Shown here: positions 18,484 to 26,770 of the stretch, in pieces | How the letters are laid out: the number at the start of each line of letters is the position of its first letter | How positions within the stretch are numbered: the stretch's first letter is position 1 | Assembly: GCF_004682045.1 (NCBI RefSeq) | Contig: NZ_QUZT01000001.1 | Span: forward strand, 230,971-294,970 | Length of the DNA: 64,000 nt | Origin: Pseudomonas nabeulensis | Lineage (GTDB): Bacteria > Pseudomonadota > Gammaproteobacteria > Pseudomonadales > Pseudomonadaceae | Direction: 5' to 3' | Notes under the pieces: generated by a model | Database searches by the model: none | What the model saw: the letters and a program-made list of their open reading frames with translations, nothing else | Told to the model about the DNA's origin: nothing | Program-made: the position numbers and the translations under genes

Positions 18484-19011
18484 TCAACCGTCGCCTTGAT
18501 GACCTTTCCCATAGGTCGATGCCAGGGCGCGGGCCTTCTGCAAACGCTCTTCCAATTTGGGTAGCGTTTCGTCCACCAGTGCTTTTATTTCCGGCACATC
18601 CGACGCTGCGCCTTCCTGCTTGAACAGGGCGATAGCGTCTTCGTTTTCCTTGACCTGTTGCGCAGTGTAGGCGGCGTCAAAGGAGTCGCCGTCCTTGAGC
18701 TCTGGCATCAAGGTTTCAGCCTTGTCGACGATCTTCTCGCGCGGCGCCACCGGCAGGTCGAGCTTCTTGGCAATGGCCGCCAGATGTTGGTTGGCCAGGG
18801 TGCGCTCGTTGATCACCTCAATGGTGTAGTCCTTGATCTCTTGGGACGAGGTTTTGGCGTGGGCCATGCGACTGGTTTCGATATCGGCCATCCCTTTGGC
18901 CGAAGCCTGCTCGATAAATTCAGCAGGCGACTGGGCGAAAGCATTGCTGGCGCCGAGGCCCAGCAGCATCGCGAAACTGGCGGTGCGTAACCGGATAGCC
19001 ATGCGGCTCAT
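18484..19011 (-). CDS. Periplasmic DUF4142 protein
   Basis: 175 aa from MSRMAIRLRTASFAMLLG (19011), with GGAGG eight bases upstream. A signal peptide ends near ASNAFAQS. The mature protein is almost wholly helical: QSPAEFIEQASAKGMADIET and the repeated ISSQEIKDYT/NERTLANQHL-type helices give the ferritin-like four-helix DUF4142 fold. Family members are often induced by stress, but no biochemical role is established. Ends in a basic tail (YGKGHQGDG). Confidence 0.86.
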   Translation of the reverse strand: MSRMAIRLRTASFAMLLGLGASNAFAQSPAEFIEQASAKGMADIETSRMAHAKTSSQEIKDYTIEVINERTLANQHLAAIAKKLDLPVAPREKIVDKAETLMPELKDGDSFDAAYTAQQVKENEDAIALFKQEGAASDVPEIKALVDETLPKLEERLQKARALASTYGKGHQGDG

Positions 19012-19131
19012 GATGGGTTCCTCCAGGGCAAAAATAAACGCGGGAGAACACACCCCCGCCCTGCTTTCGAATTTTCAGGGCGGTAAAGGTTTAGAAAAAA
19101 CTCGCCGGTACGACGAACGGTCATCTTTCCA

Positions 19132-19773
19132 TCAGGCCGGTTTGCTGCCAAACAGACCCGGCAACGCGTGCGCCAGGGCATTGATGGCGAAGCCGATAAA
19201 CATCACGCCACAGAGTTTGGTGATGAGGATTTCATGGCGCTGGTACACCGTGCGCACGCGCTGAGCACCGACCACACCGATCAGAATCGCGTAGGCCAGC
19301 AGGCCGCCGATGAAACTCAAGATGATCAGCCACGGCAGCATCGACCACGTCAGCAACTCGGCACGGCTGGACAGCAACGCGGTAAAGGTGGCGACGGCCA
19401 CCGGGTAAGCCTTGGGGTTGGTGAGCCCGAACACGATGCCGTGCCAGAACGGATGCCGCGCCGCGCCCTGGGGTGCATCGCTGCTGCGACGCTGGGTGCG
19501 GATCGCGCGCCAGCCGAGCCAGAACAGATACAGGCCGCTGAGCACGCCCAACACGTCAAAGGCGCTGCTGCCGACTTCCCGCGCGCCGACGATGGCAATC
19601 AACGCCGTACTGCACCACACCACATCACCCAGCAAATGCCCGCACAGGAAACCCGCCCCGGCGCGACGACCACGGGCGGCGCCGATGCCGAACACGGCCA
19701 GCACGCCAGGACCGGGCGTAATACCGTAGATAAAGCCTGAGGCGAGGACGGCTAGCAATAAGGAAGGGGTCAT
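19132..19773 (-). CDS. LysE-family exporter
   Basis: 213 aa with six hydrophobic segments. The N-terminal GFIYGITPGPGVLAVFGIGA contains the family hallmark TPGPG, and GLTNPKAYPVAVATFTALL the second conserved turn (NPK). LysE/RhtB proteins export amino acids or related small molecules. The substrate is not predictable from sequence. Monocistronic, ending about 120 bases from the DUF4142 gene start. Confidence 0.9.
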   Translation of the reverse strand: MTPSLLLAVLASGFIYGITPGPGVLAVFGIGAARGRRAGAGFLCGHLLGDVVWCSTALIAIVGAREVGSSAFDVLGVLSGLYLFWLGWRAIRTQRRSSDAPQGAARHPFWHGIVFGLTNPKAYPVAVATFTALLSSRAELLTWSMLPWLIILSFIGGLLAYAILIGVVGAQRVRTVYQRHEILITKLCGVMFIGFAINALAHALPGLFGSKPA

Positions 19774-19858
19774 CGGCGCGACTCTGATAGGCGGTTAAGA
19801 GGTGGATGGATTTTGCATGTTCTGTGAGTGAACGCAACGCCAGCAACACCACAAATTA

Positions 19859-19967
19859 AATGTGGGAGGGGCGGTGCGACGGTTCGACTTGCCCCCGATG
19901 GCGGTGGGTCAGCCATACAGGTAGTCACTGACACTCCCTCATCGGGGGCAAGCCCCCTCCCACATTT
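19859..19967. repeat. REPIN, insert variant (left arm)
   Basis: Two inverted REP arms (GTGGGAGGGG...TTGCCCCCGAT and ATCGGGGGCAAGCCCCCTCCCAC) flank a variable middle. The left arm carries a 16-base insert at 19872-19887 (CGGTGCGACGGTTCGA), the reverse complement, with one difference, of the insert seen in four other copies in the window. Confidence 0.9.
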
Positions 19968-19976
19968 GGAACAGTT

Positions 19977-20873
19977 TCAGGCCAGCACGTCTTGCACTCG
20001 CCCAATAAACCACTGCAATCCCACATCTCCGCCCCGCCGCGCATGCCACGCCAATTCAACCGCAAACGATGGGATGTGAAACGGCGGCGGTACGGCGACC
20101 AACGCTTGGTGATCGATATTCAGCAACCCCCGTGACGACACCGTCAAAATCAGATCCGTACCCTCGATCAACTGCGGCGCCACGCCCCAATGCGGGAGGC
20201 TGATGGCCACATGTCGACGCTGACGAATCGCCGTCAACGCTCGCTCGATTTCCGGCGTACCGCTGCCACGCATTTCCAGCAGTACATGGGGGCGCGACAG
20301 GTAAGTGGCCAGATCCAACGCGCCGTCAGCCGGCAGACTGTCGCGGTCAACCAGGCAGGTGTAGTGTTCTTCAAATAACGACGTGATGCGCAGTTCGGCC
20401 GGCGTGTCGGGGAACACGCCGGCGGCCAGATCGAGGTCGCCATTGAGCACAGCGTCGACCATGCCTTCACGGCTGGCCTGGATAATTTGCAGGTCGATAC
20501 CGGGCGCGTCACGACGCAACATGCGCACCAACCTCGGGAGGAATATGGCTGCGCTGTAGTCCGACATCGCCACGCGAAACCGGCGCTTGGCCGATGCCGG
20601 GTCAAATCGGTTAGGTGCCAGTAGCGCCTGCACATGGGCCAACGCTTCGGCCAGTGGCGTTGCCAGTTCCAACGCACGCGCGGTCGGCACCAGGCTACCG
20701 CCCTGGCGGACCAGCAACGGGTCACCCAGCATATCCCTCAAGCGCGCCAACGCATGGCTGACCGCTGGTTGGCTCAGATGTAAACGCTCAGCGGCACGGG
20801 TGACGTGTTGTTCGGTGAGCAACGCATCAAGGATCACCAGCAGGTTAAGGTCGATGCGGCGAAGATCATTCAT
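19977..20873 (-). CDS. LysR-type transcriptional regulator (divergent from DMT gene)
   Basis: About 299 aa from MNDLRRIDLNLLVILDALL; in-frame ATGs at 20882 and 20891 are equally possible. The helix-turn-helix reads TRAAERLHLSQPAVSHALAR, the NodD/NahR-like subgroup that starts with DLNLL. The effector domain follows from about residue 90. It diverges from the DMT transporter gene with an 87-base spacer containing the AT-rich palindrome ATTTAAAT, a plausible shared control site. The ligand is unknown. Confidence 0.91.
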   Translation of the reverse strand: MNDLRRIDLNLLVILDALLTEQHVTRAAERLHLSQPAVSHALARLRDMLGDPLLVRQGGSLVPTARALELATPLAEALAHVQALLAPNRFDPASAKRRFRVAMSDYSAAIFLPRLVRMLRRDAPGIDLQIIQASREGMVDAVLNGDLDLAAGVFPDTPAELRITSLFEEHYTCLVDRDSLPADGALDLATYLSRPHVLLEMRGSGTPEIERALTAIRQRRHVAISLPHWGVAPQLIEGTDLILTVSSRGLLNIDHQALVAVPPPFHIPSFAVELAWHARRGGDVGLQWFIGRVQDVLA

Positions 20874-20960
20874 CAGCTGCATGCTCAGCATAAGAACTTG
20901 GAATTTAAATTTGCGCGACGAATACCCTAGAGTCCAGCAAAACCTCTGGGAGACATCCAA

Positions 20961-21446
20961 ATGACAACCTTGCATTGGGCAGGATTATTGGCGCTGGCGG
21001 TGATCGCCGGAGCAGTGGTGCCGTTTCAAAGTGCGATCAACGCTAACCTGGGGCGCGGGCTCGGCCATCCGTTGTGGGCAACCCTGGCGTCGTTGTTGGT
21101 GAGCATCGTTGTGTTGTTGCCGGTGATCATCGCCCTGCGCTTGCCCCTGCCGAGCCTCACGTTTATCAGCAAGGCACCGCTGTGGATGTGGGCCGGTGGC
21201 GCATTTGGCGTGTGCTTTATTTCCCTGGCATTGGTACTACTGCCCAAGCTGGGAGCGTCGGGTTTTATTGCGCTGGCCATGGCCGGGCAAATCCTGGCGT
21301 CACTGGTGCTCGACCACTTCGGCCTGTTTGGTCTGGTGGAGCGCCAACTGACAACGCCCCGCGTGTTGGGGGCGTTGTTGTTGATAGGTGGCGTGGCGTT
21401 GATTCAATTCAGCGCGACGCCAGGCAAAGCTCTGGCCGCCGCGTGA
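20961..21446 (+). CDS. DMT-superfamily transporter, DUF606/YdcZ type
   Basis: 161 aa from ATG 20961, with GGGAG eight bases upstream. Five hydrophobic segments. The start GLLALAVIAGAVVPFQSAIN with the following NANLGRGLGHPLWATL is the signature of the half-size DUF606 proteins, related to EamA and thought to act as dimers. Probably exports a metabolite under control of the divergent LysR protein. Its stop lies seven bases from the convergent MFS gene. Confidence 0.86.
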   Translation: MTTLHWAGLLALAVIAGAVVPFQSAINANLGRGLGHPLWATLASLLVSIVVLLPVIIALRLPLPSLTFISKAPLWMWAGGAFGVCFISLALVLLPKLGASGFIALAMAGQILASLVLDHFGLFGLVERQLTTPRVLGALLLIGGVALIQFSATPGKALAAA

Positions 21447-21453
21447 TCAAGCG

Positions 21454-22782
21454 TCAACGCTTGTCGGAAGTGCGCAGCTTTTGCGGCAAGCCCCACAACA
21501 GCAACGCCGCAGCAATCAACGCACATACACCGATCACATAAAGCGCAGGCGTGGTGCTGCCGCTGATGTCCTTGATACGCCCGACCATGACCGGGCTGAC
21601 AATCCCGCCCAGTTGCCCCAGGGTGTTGATCAAGGCAATCCCACCCGCTGCACCGGCACCAGCACCCGCCAACAGTTTGGGTGGCAGCGTCCAGAACGTC
21701 GGGATGGCCGCAATAATGCCCGCACCCAGCAAGCCCAACGCGATGATCAGGAACGTGGTGTGGTCATCGAAGATCCCGGCGCAGAAGAACCCCACGGCCC
21801 CCAACGCCACCAGCCCACTGACAAACTTGCGCCGCTCACCCGTGGCATCCGACCACCGCCCGACCACCACCATCGTGATCGCACCGCAGATATACGGGAT
21901 AGCGGTCAGCAGGCCAATCACCACCGAACTTTCGATACCGGTGCTGCGGATCAATTGCGGCGCCCAGAAATTCAGGCCATAGGACGCCACCTGGATCAGG
22001 AAATAGATCAACCCGAGCATCAGGAAACCAGGGATGCGCAGCGCTTGCAGGAGGGAGCCTTTCTTGTGTACTTCGTGCACGGCGATACGGCTGGAGAGCA
22101 AGGCTTTTTCCGCCGAGGTCAGCCAGGGCGCATCCTCGATACGATCCTTGAATTGGGTCAGCACCATCCACGCCAACACCACGCACGGCATGCCGCCCAG
22201 CAGGAACAACCAGTGCCAGCCGCGCATCTGCAGCACGCCGTCCATATGTTCCAGTACCAGTCCGGAGAACGGTGCCCCCACCAGTCCGGCAAACGCCGAG
22301 GCAAGAAACAGCATCGAGGTGATGCGCCCGCGGAAGTCCTGGGGAAACCACAGCGTCAGGTAGTACAGCACGCCCGGCGCAAAACCCGCCTCCATGGCGC
22401 CGATCAGAAAACGCAGCGCGTAGAACTGCCATTCGGCGGTGACAAACACCATGGCCGCGGTCGCCAGCCCCCACGACACCATGATCCGTGCGATCCAGCG
22501 CCGTGCACCGACCTTGTACAGCATCATGTTGCTGGGCACTTCGAAAATGACATAGCCGACGACAAACAGGCCCGCACCCAGGCCATACGCGGTATTGCTC
22601 AAGCCAAGATCGGCTTGCAGCTGGAACTTGGCAAAGCTGATGTTGATGCGGTCAAAAAACGCGAACAGGTAACACACCATGATCAGCGGCATCAGGCGCC
22701 AGGCGACTTTGTTCACCACGGCTTTAATCGCGTCGGTTTCATCGGCCGGGCGTGCGCCGGCCTCGAAGATATTCGTGCTCAT
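21454..22782 (-). CDS. MFS transporter, anion:cation symporter (ACS) family
   Basis: 442 aa, twelve hydrophobic segments. N-terminal signature of the ACS family: RLMPLIMVCYLFAFFDRINI, then SFAKFQLQADLGLSNTAYGL and the GLFVVGYVIFEVPSNMML segment. Family members import organic anions such as phthalate, tartrate and hexuronates. Last gene of a minus-strand run with the HMG-CoA lyase and CoA-transferase genes (59-base gap), so it probably imports the acid that they activate and cleave. Confidence 0.91.
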   Translation of the reverse strand: MSTNIFEAGARPADETDAIKAVVNKVAWRLMPLIMVCYLFAFFDRINISFAKFQLQADLGLSNTAYGLGAGLFVVGYVIFEVPSNMMLYKVGARRWIARIMVSWGLATAAMVFVTAEWQFYALRFLIGAMEAGFAPGVLYYLTLWFPQDFRGRITSMLFLASAFAGLVGAPFSGLVLEHMDGVLQMRGWHWLFLLGGMPCVVLAWMVLTQFKDRIEDAPWLTSAEKALLSSRIAVHEVHKKGSLLQALRIPGFLMLGLIYFLIQVASYGLNFWAPQLIRSTGIESSVVIGLLTAIPYICGAITMVVVGRWSDATGERRKFVSGLVALGAVGFFCAGIFDDHTTFLIIALGLLGAGIIAAIPTFWTLPPKLLAGAGAGAAGGIALINTLGQLGGIVSPVMVGRIKDISGSTTPALYVIGVCALIAAALLLWGLPQKLRTSDKR

Positions 22783-22841
22783 GCTTTCTCTCCAGCGGAC
22801 TGCTCACAGGCGTCCGATTGTTTTTGTTGTCTGGTGCGGCG

Positions 22842-23783
22842 TTACAGCGTGGCGATGTACGCCGGGGGTGGATGCAGGTCGCAGTTGCGCCCGGCCTTGG
22901 CCACTTGGCCAGGCAACTCATGGCCCAGCAAGGCCGGCAGGCGACGGGACATTTGCAGCAGGTGTGGCAGGTCGATACCGGTGTGAATCCCCACCTCTTC
23001 GCAGAGATTCACCAGGTCTTCGGTGCAGATATTGCCCGAGGCGCCCGGTGCAAACGGGCAACCGCCAAGGCCGCCGAGGGCCGCATCAAAACGACGGGCG
23101 CCGGCCTCATAAGCGGCCAGCACGTTGCACAAGCCCAGGCCACGGGTGTTATGAAAATGCAGGGTCAGATCGCTGGCGGATACACGCGCCAACACGCGCT
23201 TGACCAAGCGTTCCACCTGACGCGGGTTGGCCATGCCAGTGGTGTCGGCGAGGCTGATGCCCTGGATGCCGAGTTCCTGATAAGCCTCGACGATTTGTAG
23301 CACGCGGTCCCCATCGATCTTGCCCTCGAACGGGCAGCCGAAGGTGGTGGCGATGCTGCCGTTGAGGCGCACCGGATGATCGCCAGCAAAACTGACGATA
23401 TCGCTGAACGCCGCCAATGACGCCTCGCACCGCATACGCATATTGGCCAGGTTGTGGGTCTGGCTGGCGGACATCACCAGGTTCAACTCATCGGCACGAG
23501 ACTCGACGGCACGCTGGGCGCCCTTGAGGTTGGGGATCAGTGCTACGTAGATCACCCCCGGCTTGCGCGCGATGCCCTGGAACACTGGCTCGCCATCGCG
23601 CAACGCGGGAATGGCTTTGGGCGAGACGAACGAGCCGGCTTCGATCCGCGAGAATCCGGCGAGGGAAAGCTGATCGATCAGCGCGATCTTGTCAGCCGTC
23701 TCAACCCAGGTTGGCTCGATCTGCAAGCCATCACGCGGGGACACTTCCTGCACGATCAGCGCGTCGGAATAGTCTGTAATCAT
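22842..23783 (-). CDS. Hydroxymethylglutaryl-CoA lyase family protein
   Basis: 313 aa TIM-barrel aldolase of the HMGL group, cleaving a 3-hydroxyacyl-CoA such as HMG-CoA into acetyl-CoA and acetoacetate. Catalytic SPRDGLQ at about 15-21 (R17, D18), metal ligands HFH at 209-211, and the lyase signature GGLGGCPFAPGASGN with the active-site C242. All key residues of true HMG-CoA lyases are present. ATG overlaps the CoA-transferase stop by four bases, so the two are coupled. With no leucine-degradation genes (liu) nearby, catabolism of an imported acid is more likely than leucine breakdown. Confidence 0.9.
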   Translation of the reverse strand: MITDYSDALIVQEVSPRDGLQIEPTWVETADKIALIDQLSLAGFSRIEAGSFVSPKAIPALRDGEPVFQGIARKPGVIYVALIPNLKGAQRAVESRADELNLVMSASQTHNLANMRMRCEASLAAFSDIVSFAGDHPVRLNGSIATTFGCPFEGKIDGDRVLQIVEAYQELGIQGISLADTTGMANPRQVERLVKRVLARVSASDLTLHFHNTRGLGLCNVLAAYEAGARRFDAALGGLGGCPFAPGASGNICTEDLVNLCEEVGIHTGIDLPHLLQMSRRLPALLGHELPGQVAKAGRNCDLHPPPAYIATL

Positions 23784-24973
23784 TGCACCACTCCCGAGGT
23801 TTTCAGACGTTGGATATCAGCGCCGGTCAGGCCGAGGCTGCCGAGGATATCGTCGGTGTGCTGGCCGAGACTCGGGCCCTGCCAGTTCACACCGCCGGGG
23901 GTTTCAGAAAGCTTGGGCACGATGCCCGGCATCTTCACCGACACGCCGCCGGGCAACTCGGCATTGAGTAGCATCTCCCGCGCCTGATAGTGCGGGTCAC
24001 TGACGATATCGGCCACGGAGTAGATGCGCCCAGCCGGCACTTCGGCCGCCTCCAGGGCACTGAGCACCTGCTCGATGGGCCGGCTGCTGGTCCAGTGGGT
24101 GATCGCCGCGTCAAGCAAGCCGCTCTTGGCGGCACGGCCATCGTTATGGGCGAACTCAGGCGCCTCGGCCAAGTCGACACGGCCGATGGTGGTCATCAGG
24201 CGTTTGTAGATCGGGTCGCTGTTGCCGGCGATCACCACATAGGCACCGTCGGCGGTCAGGTAGGTGTTGGAGGGTGCGATACCGGGCAAGGCGCCACCGC
24301 TGCGTTCACGCACATGGCCGAGCATGTCGTATTCGGGCACCAGGCTTTCCATCAGGTTGAACACACTTTCAGCTAGGGACACGTCGACAATCTGCCCATC
24401 GCCCTGCCCGGTCTTGACCCGCAGCAACGACATCAGCGCGCCGATCACACCGTGCAACGACGCCAGGGAATCGCCGAGGCTCACCCCGACTCGCGCCGGT
24501 GGCGAATCCGGGTTGCCGGTGGTGTAGCGAATCCCCCCCATGGCCTCGCCGATGGCACCAAAGCCCGGACGGTCACGGTAAGGGCCGGTCTGGCCGTAGC
24601 CGGAAATACGCACCAGGGTCAGCTTGGGGTTGAGGGCATGCAGCACGTCCCAGCCCAGCCCGAGTTTTTCCAGGCCGCCGGGGCGCAGGTTTTCAATGAG
24701 GACGTCGGCGTCGCCAAGCAGTTGCTTGATCAGGTCCAGGCCTTCAGCGGACTTGAGGTCCAATGCCAGGGACTTCTTGTTGCGCGATTGCAGGTACCAC
24801 CACAGTGACGTGCCTTCATGCAGCTTTCGCCATTTGCGAAGCGGATCGCCCTGGCCCATGGCTTCGATCTTGATCACCTCGGCGCCAAACTCGGCCATCA
24901 GCCGGGCGGCGAACGGCGCGGCAATCAGGGTGCCGATCTCAATCACCTTGATACCGCTCAGGGGAGCCGTCAT
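23780..24973 (-). CDS. CaiB/BaiF family CoA-transferase (class III)
   Basis: 397 aa from ATG 24973 with AGAGG eight bases upstream; an in-frame GTG three codons earlier is less likely. Class III enzymes move CoA from a donor acyl-CoA to an organic acid via an aspartyl intermediate. The catalytic aspartate is D168 in RVGVSLGDSLASLHG. The N-terminal GIKVIEIGTLIAAPFAARLM and NLRPGGLEKLGLGW segments are family hallmarks. Coupled to the lyase downstream. The acid is unknown; 3-hydroxy-3-methylglutarate is the simplest candidate given the lyase, with itaconate or citramalate as alternatives. Confidence 0.92.
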   Translation of the reverse strand: MTAPLSGIKVIEIGTLIAAPFAARLMAEFGAEVIKIEAMGQGDPLRKWRKLHEGTSLWWYLQSRNKKSLALDLKSAEGLDLIKQLLGDADVLIENLRPGGLEKLGLGWDVLHALNPKLTLVRISGYGQTGPYRDRPGFGAIGEAMGGIRYTTGNPDSPPARVGVSLGDSLASLHGVIGALMSLLRVKTGQGDGQIVDVSLAESVFNLMESLVPEYDMLGHVRERSGGALPGIAPSNTYLTADGAYVVIAGNSDPIYKRLMTTIGRVDLAEAPEFAHNDGRAAKSGLLDAAITHWTSSRPIEQVLSALEAAEVPAGRIYSVADIVSDPHYQAREMLLNAELPGGVSVKMPGIVPKLSETPGGVNWQGPSLGQHTDDILGSLGLTGADIQRLKTSGVVQ

Positions 24974-25056
24974 GGGGTGCACCTCTTGTTCTTGGAATGT
25001 GGGGCCAAGACTAGAGGGCAGCCGCAGGAGAAATCCAACCGTCAGTTGGCAAGGAG

Positions 25057-25075
25057 CGTTCGCAAAACGCGAACG
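25057..25075. promoter_or_regulatory. Palindromic LysR-type operator candidate
   Basis: CGTTCGC and GCGAACG form a perfect seven-base dyad around AAAAC. It contains the T-N11-A core of LysR sites. It lies ten bases after the lysR stop and about 85-100 bases upstream of the CoA-transferase start, where an activator site would be expected. A nearby CCAAC/GGTTGG dyad (25036-25050) may be part of the same region. It could instead be a weak lysR terminator, although no T-tract follows. Confidence 0.55.
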
Positions 25076-25084
25076 ACCAAAGAA

Positions 25085-26005
25085 TTATCTGTAGGAATCG
25101 GGGGTATTGCTCAGGTAATCAAAGAGCAAGCGGCTGACCGGCGAGAGCTGTGCCTCATCGCGTACCACCAGGATCAAACGGCGATCCGACCAGGCATCCG
25201 ACAGCGGCACGGCATGCAAACCCAATGCGCGGCCGAACAATTCGTACGCCTTGTGCGGCAGGATTCCGATACCCATGTTCGCCTGGACCATCCGGCACAT
25301 CGCGTCAAACCCCGGCACATGGATGCGCAGGCGCAGCATCTTGCCCGCCTCGCGCGCGGCGGCGTGGGTGCGCATATTGATGGAGCTGGCGGCGTGCAGG
25401 CCAACGTAATCGCTGTCCAGGGTTTCGGCGAAGGCCACGCTATCGCGGGCGGCCAACGGATGATCGGCGGGCATCAGCACCACCAGCTTATCGAGGCGAT
25501 AGGTCACGCTGGGCAGGCCTTTGGTGTCGGTGTCACAAGAACAGATGCCCAGGTCCGCCACGCCGTCGAGCACGCCCTGCACCACGCCGTTGCTGGGGCG
25601 CTCTTCCAGGTCGGTTTTCACTTCAGGGTGAAGTTCGGAAAAATCCCGCAAGTCCTCAGGAAGAAACTGAATGATCGCCGACAGATTGGCCAGCATCCGC
25701 ACATAACCACGCACACCGTGGCTGTGTTCGCCCAGTTCCAGGCCCATTTTCTCGACGTTGAACAGCATCTGCCGGGCATGGTGCAGCAGGGTTTCGCCGG
25801 CCGCCGTCAGGTCCATGCCCTTGGCCCGCCGCACAAACAGGCTCACACCCAACACTTGCTCCAACTCCATCAGGCGCTTGCTGGCGGCCGATACGGCGAT
25901 GGCTTCACGGTTAGCAGCGCGGGTCAACGTGCCTTCTTCGTACACCGCGACGAACAGTTGCAAGGTGATCAGGTCAAGGCGACGTACCAGGCTCTTGTGC
26001 AACAT
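25085..26005 (-). CDS. LysR-type regulator of the CoA-transferase/lyase cluster
   Basis: 306 aa from ATG 26005 (MLHKSLVRRLDLITLQLFVA). Helix-turn-helix around residues 20-45 (GTLTRAANREAIAVSAASKR), followed by an effector domain of about 200 residues. The start shares one base with the stop of the preceding epimerase-like gene (TGATG), so it is translated from the same messenger. It is read in the same direction as its presumed targets rather than divergently, and the dyad at 25057-25075 is its likely binding site. The inducer is presumably the substrate acid or its CoA ester. Confidence 0.9.
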   Translation of the reverse strand: MLHKSLVRRLDLITLQLFVAVYEEGTLTRAANREAIAVSAASKRLMELEQVLGVSLFVRRAKGMDLTAAGETLLHHARQMLFNVEKMGLELGEHSHGVRGYVRMLANLSAIIQFLPEDLRDFSELHPEVKTDLEERPSNGVVQGVLDGVADLGICSCDTDTKGLPSVTYRLDKLVVLMPADHPLAARDSVAFAETLDSDYVGLHAASSINMRTHAAAREAGKMLRLRIHVPGFDAMCRMVQANMGIGILPHKAYELFGRALGLHAVPLSDAWSDRRLILVVRDEAQLSPVSRLLFDYLSNTPDSYR

Positions 26006-26679
26006 CAGTGGCGCTCGTTGGCCAAGCGGTTGATCTCGGCCTGTTCCACCACCGGCTTCGAGGCGCCGTAACTTGCCGCCTGCAACATTGCCCGGCCAAC
26101 GGTTTCGGTACTGACCACCCAGCCTGGATTGACCCGGCGCACCAGCGACAACACCGGCCCCAGCACGGAATAAAAGGATTGATACAACGGCGTCTTCGAA
26201 CGCACGCCATGCAATGGTTGGATCACCCCCGGCCGGAACAGATACACCGCCTTGAACGGCAAGCGCAGCAACGCATTCTCGGTCTTGCCCTTGACCCGCG
26301 CCCACATCGACTTGCCCGCCTCGGAGCTGTCGGTCCCGGCGCCGGACACGTAGATAAACGTCATCTGCGGATTGAGCCGCGCCAGGGTGCTGGCAGCGAC
26401 CAGCGTGAGGTCATAGGTGAGGTGGGTGTACTGGGCCTCGTTCATCCCGGCCGACGAAACGCCCAGGCAGAAGAAACACGCATCAAAGCCCTGCAACAGG
26501 TTCTCCAGGGGCTGGAAATCCAGCATGTCGCTGTGCAACACCTGATGCAGCTTGCCGTGCTCCTGGGTCAACGGCGTACGGCCCACCGCAACCACTTCCT
26601 GCACGTCGGCGGCCAGCAGGCATTCACGCAGCACGCCTTGGCCGACCATGCCGGTGGCGCCGAATAGTAGAACTCTCAT
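26005..26679 (-). CDS. NAD(P)-binding short-chain/epimerase-like protein
   Basis: 225 aa from MRVLLFGATGMVGQGVLREC (26679), with TGAGG six bases upstream. The glycine-rich GATGMVG at residues 7-13 is a Rossmann NAD(P)-binding turn. The middle part FIYVSGAGTDSSEAGKSMW and GKTENALLRLPFKAVYLFRP resembles the small atypical SDR/epimerase group that lacks a clear catalytic YxxxK. Substrate unknown. Coupled to the downstream lysR gene by a TGATG overlap, an unexpected partner. Confidence 0.82.
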   Translation of the reverse strand: MRVLLFGATGMVGQGVLRECLLAADVQEVVAVGRTPLTQEHGKLHQVLHSDMLDFQPLENLLQGFDACFFCLGVSSAGMNEAQYTHLTYDLTLVAASTLARLNPQMTFIYVSGAGTDSSEAGKSMWARVKGKTENALLRLPFKAVYLFRPGVIQPLHGVRSKTPLYQSFYSVLGPVLSLVRRVNPGWVVSTETVGRAMLQAASYGASKPVVEQAEINRLANERH

Positions 26680-26693
26680 AAGGGACCTCAGCG

Positions 26694-26760
26694 GCAAGCC
26701 GCAAGCTTCGAGCAACAAGTTGGATGCAGTTCAACTTGTAGCTTAACGCTTGCGGCTTGT
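26694..26760. repeat. Nested palindromic repeat between two genes
   Basis: Outer arms GCAAGCCGCAAGC and GCTTGCGGCTTGT and inner arms CAAGTTG/CAACTTG make a long two-level hairpin. It differs in sequence from the REPINs elsewhere in the window and resembles another Pseudomonas intergenic palindrome family. Located between the epimerase start and the stop of the alcohol dehydrogenase gene, it may end transcription of the latter. Confidence 0.75.
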
Positions 26761-26770
26761 AACTGCCCCG

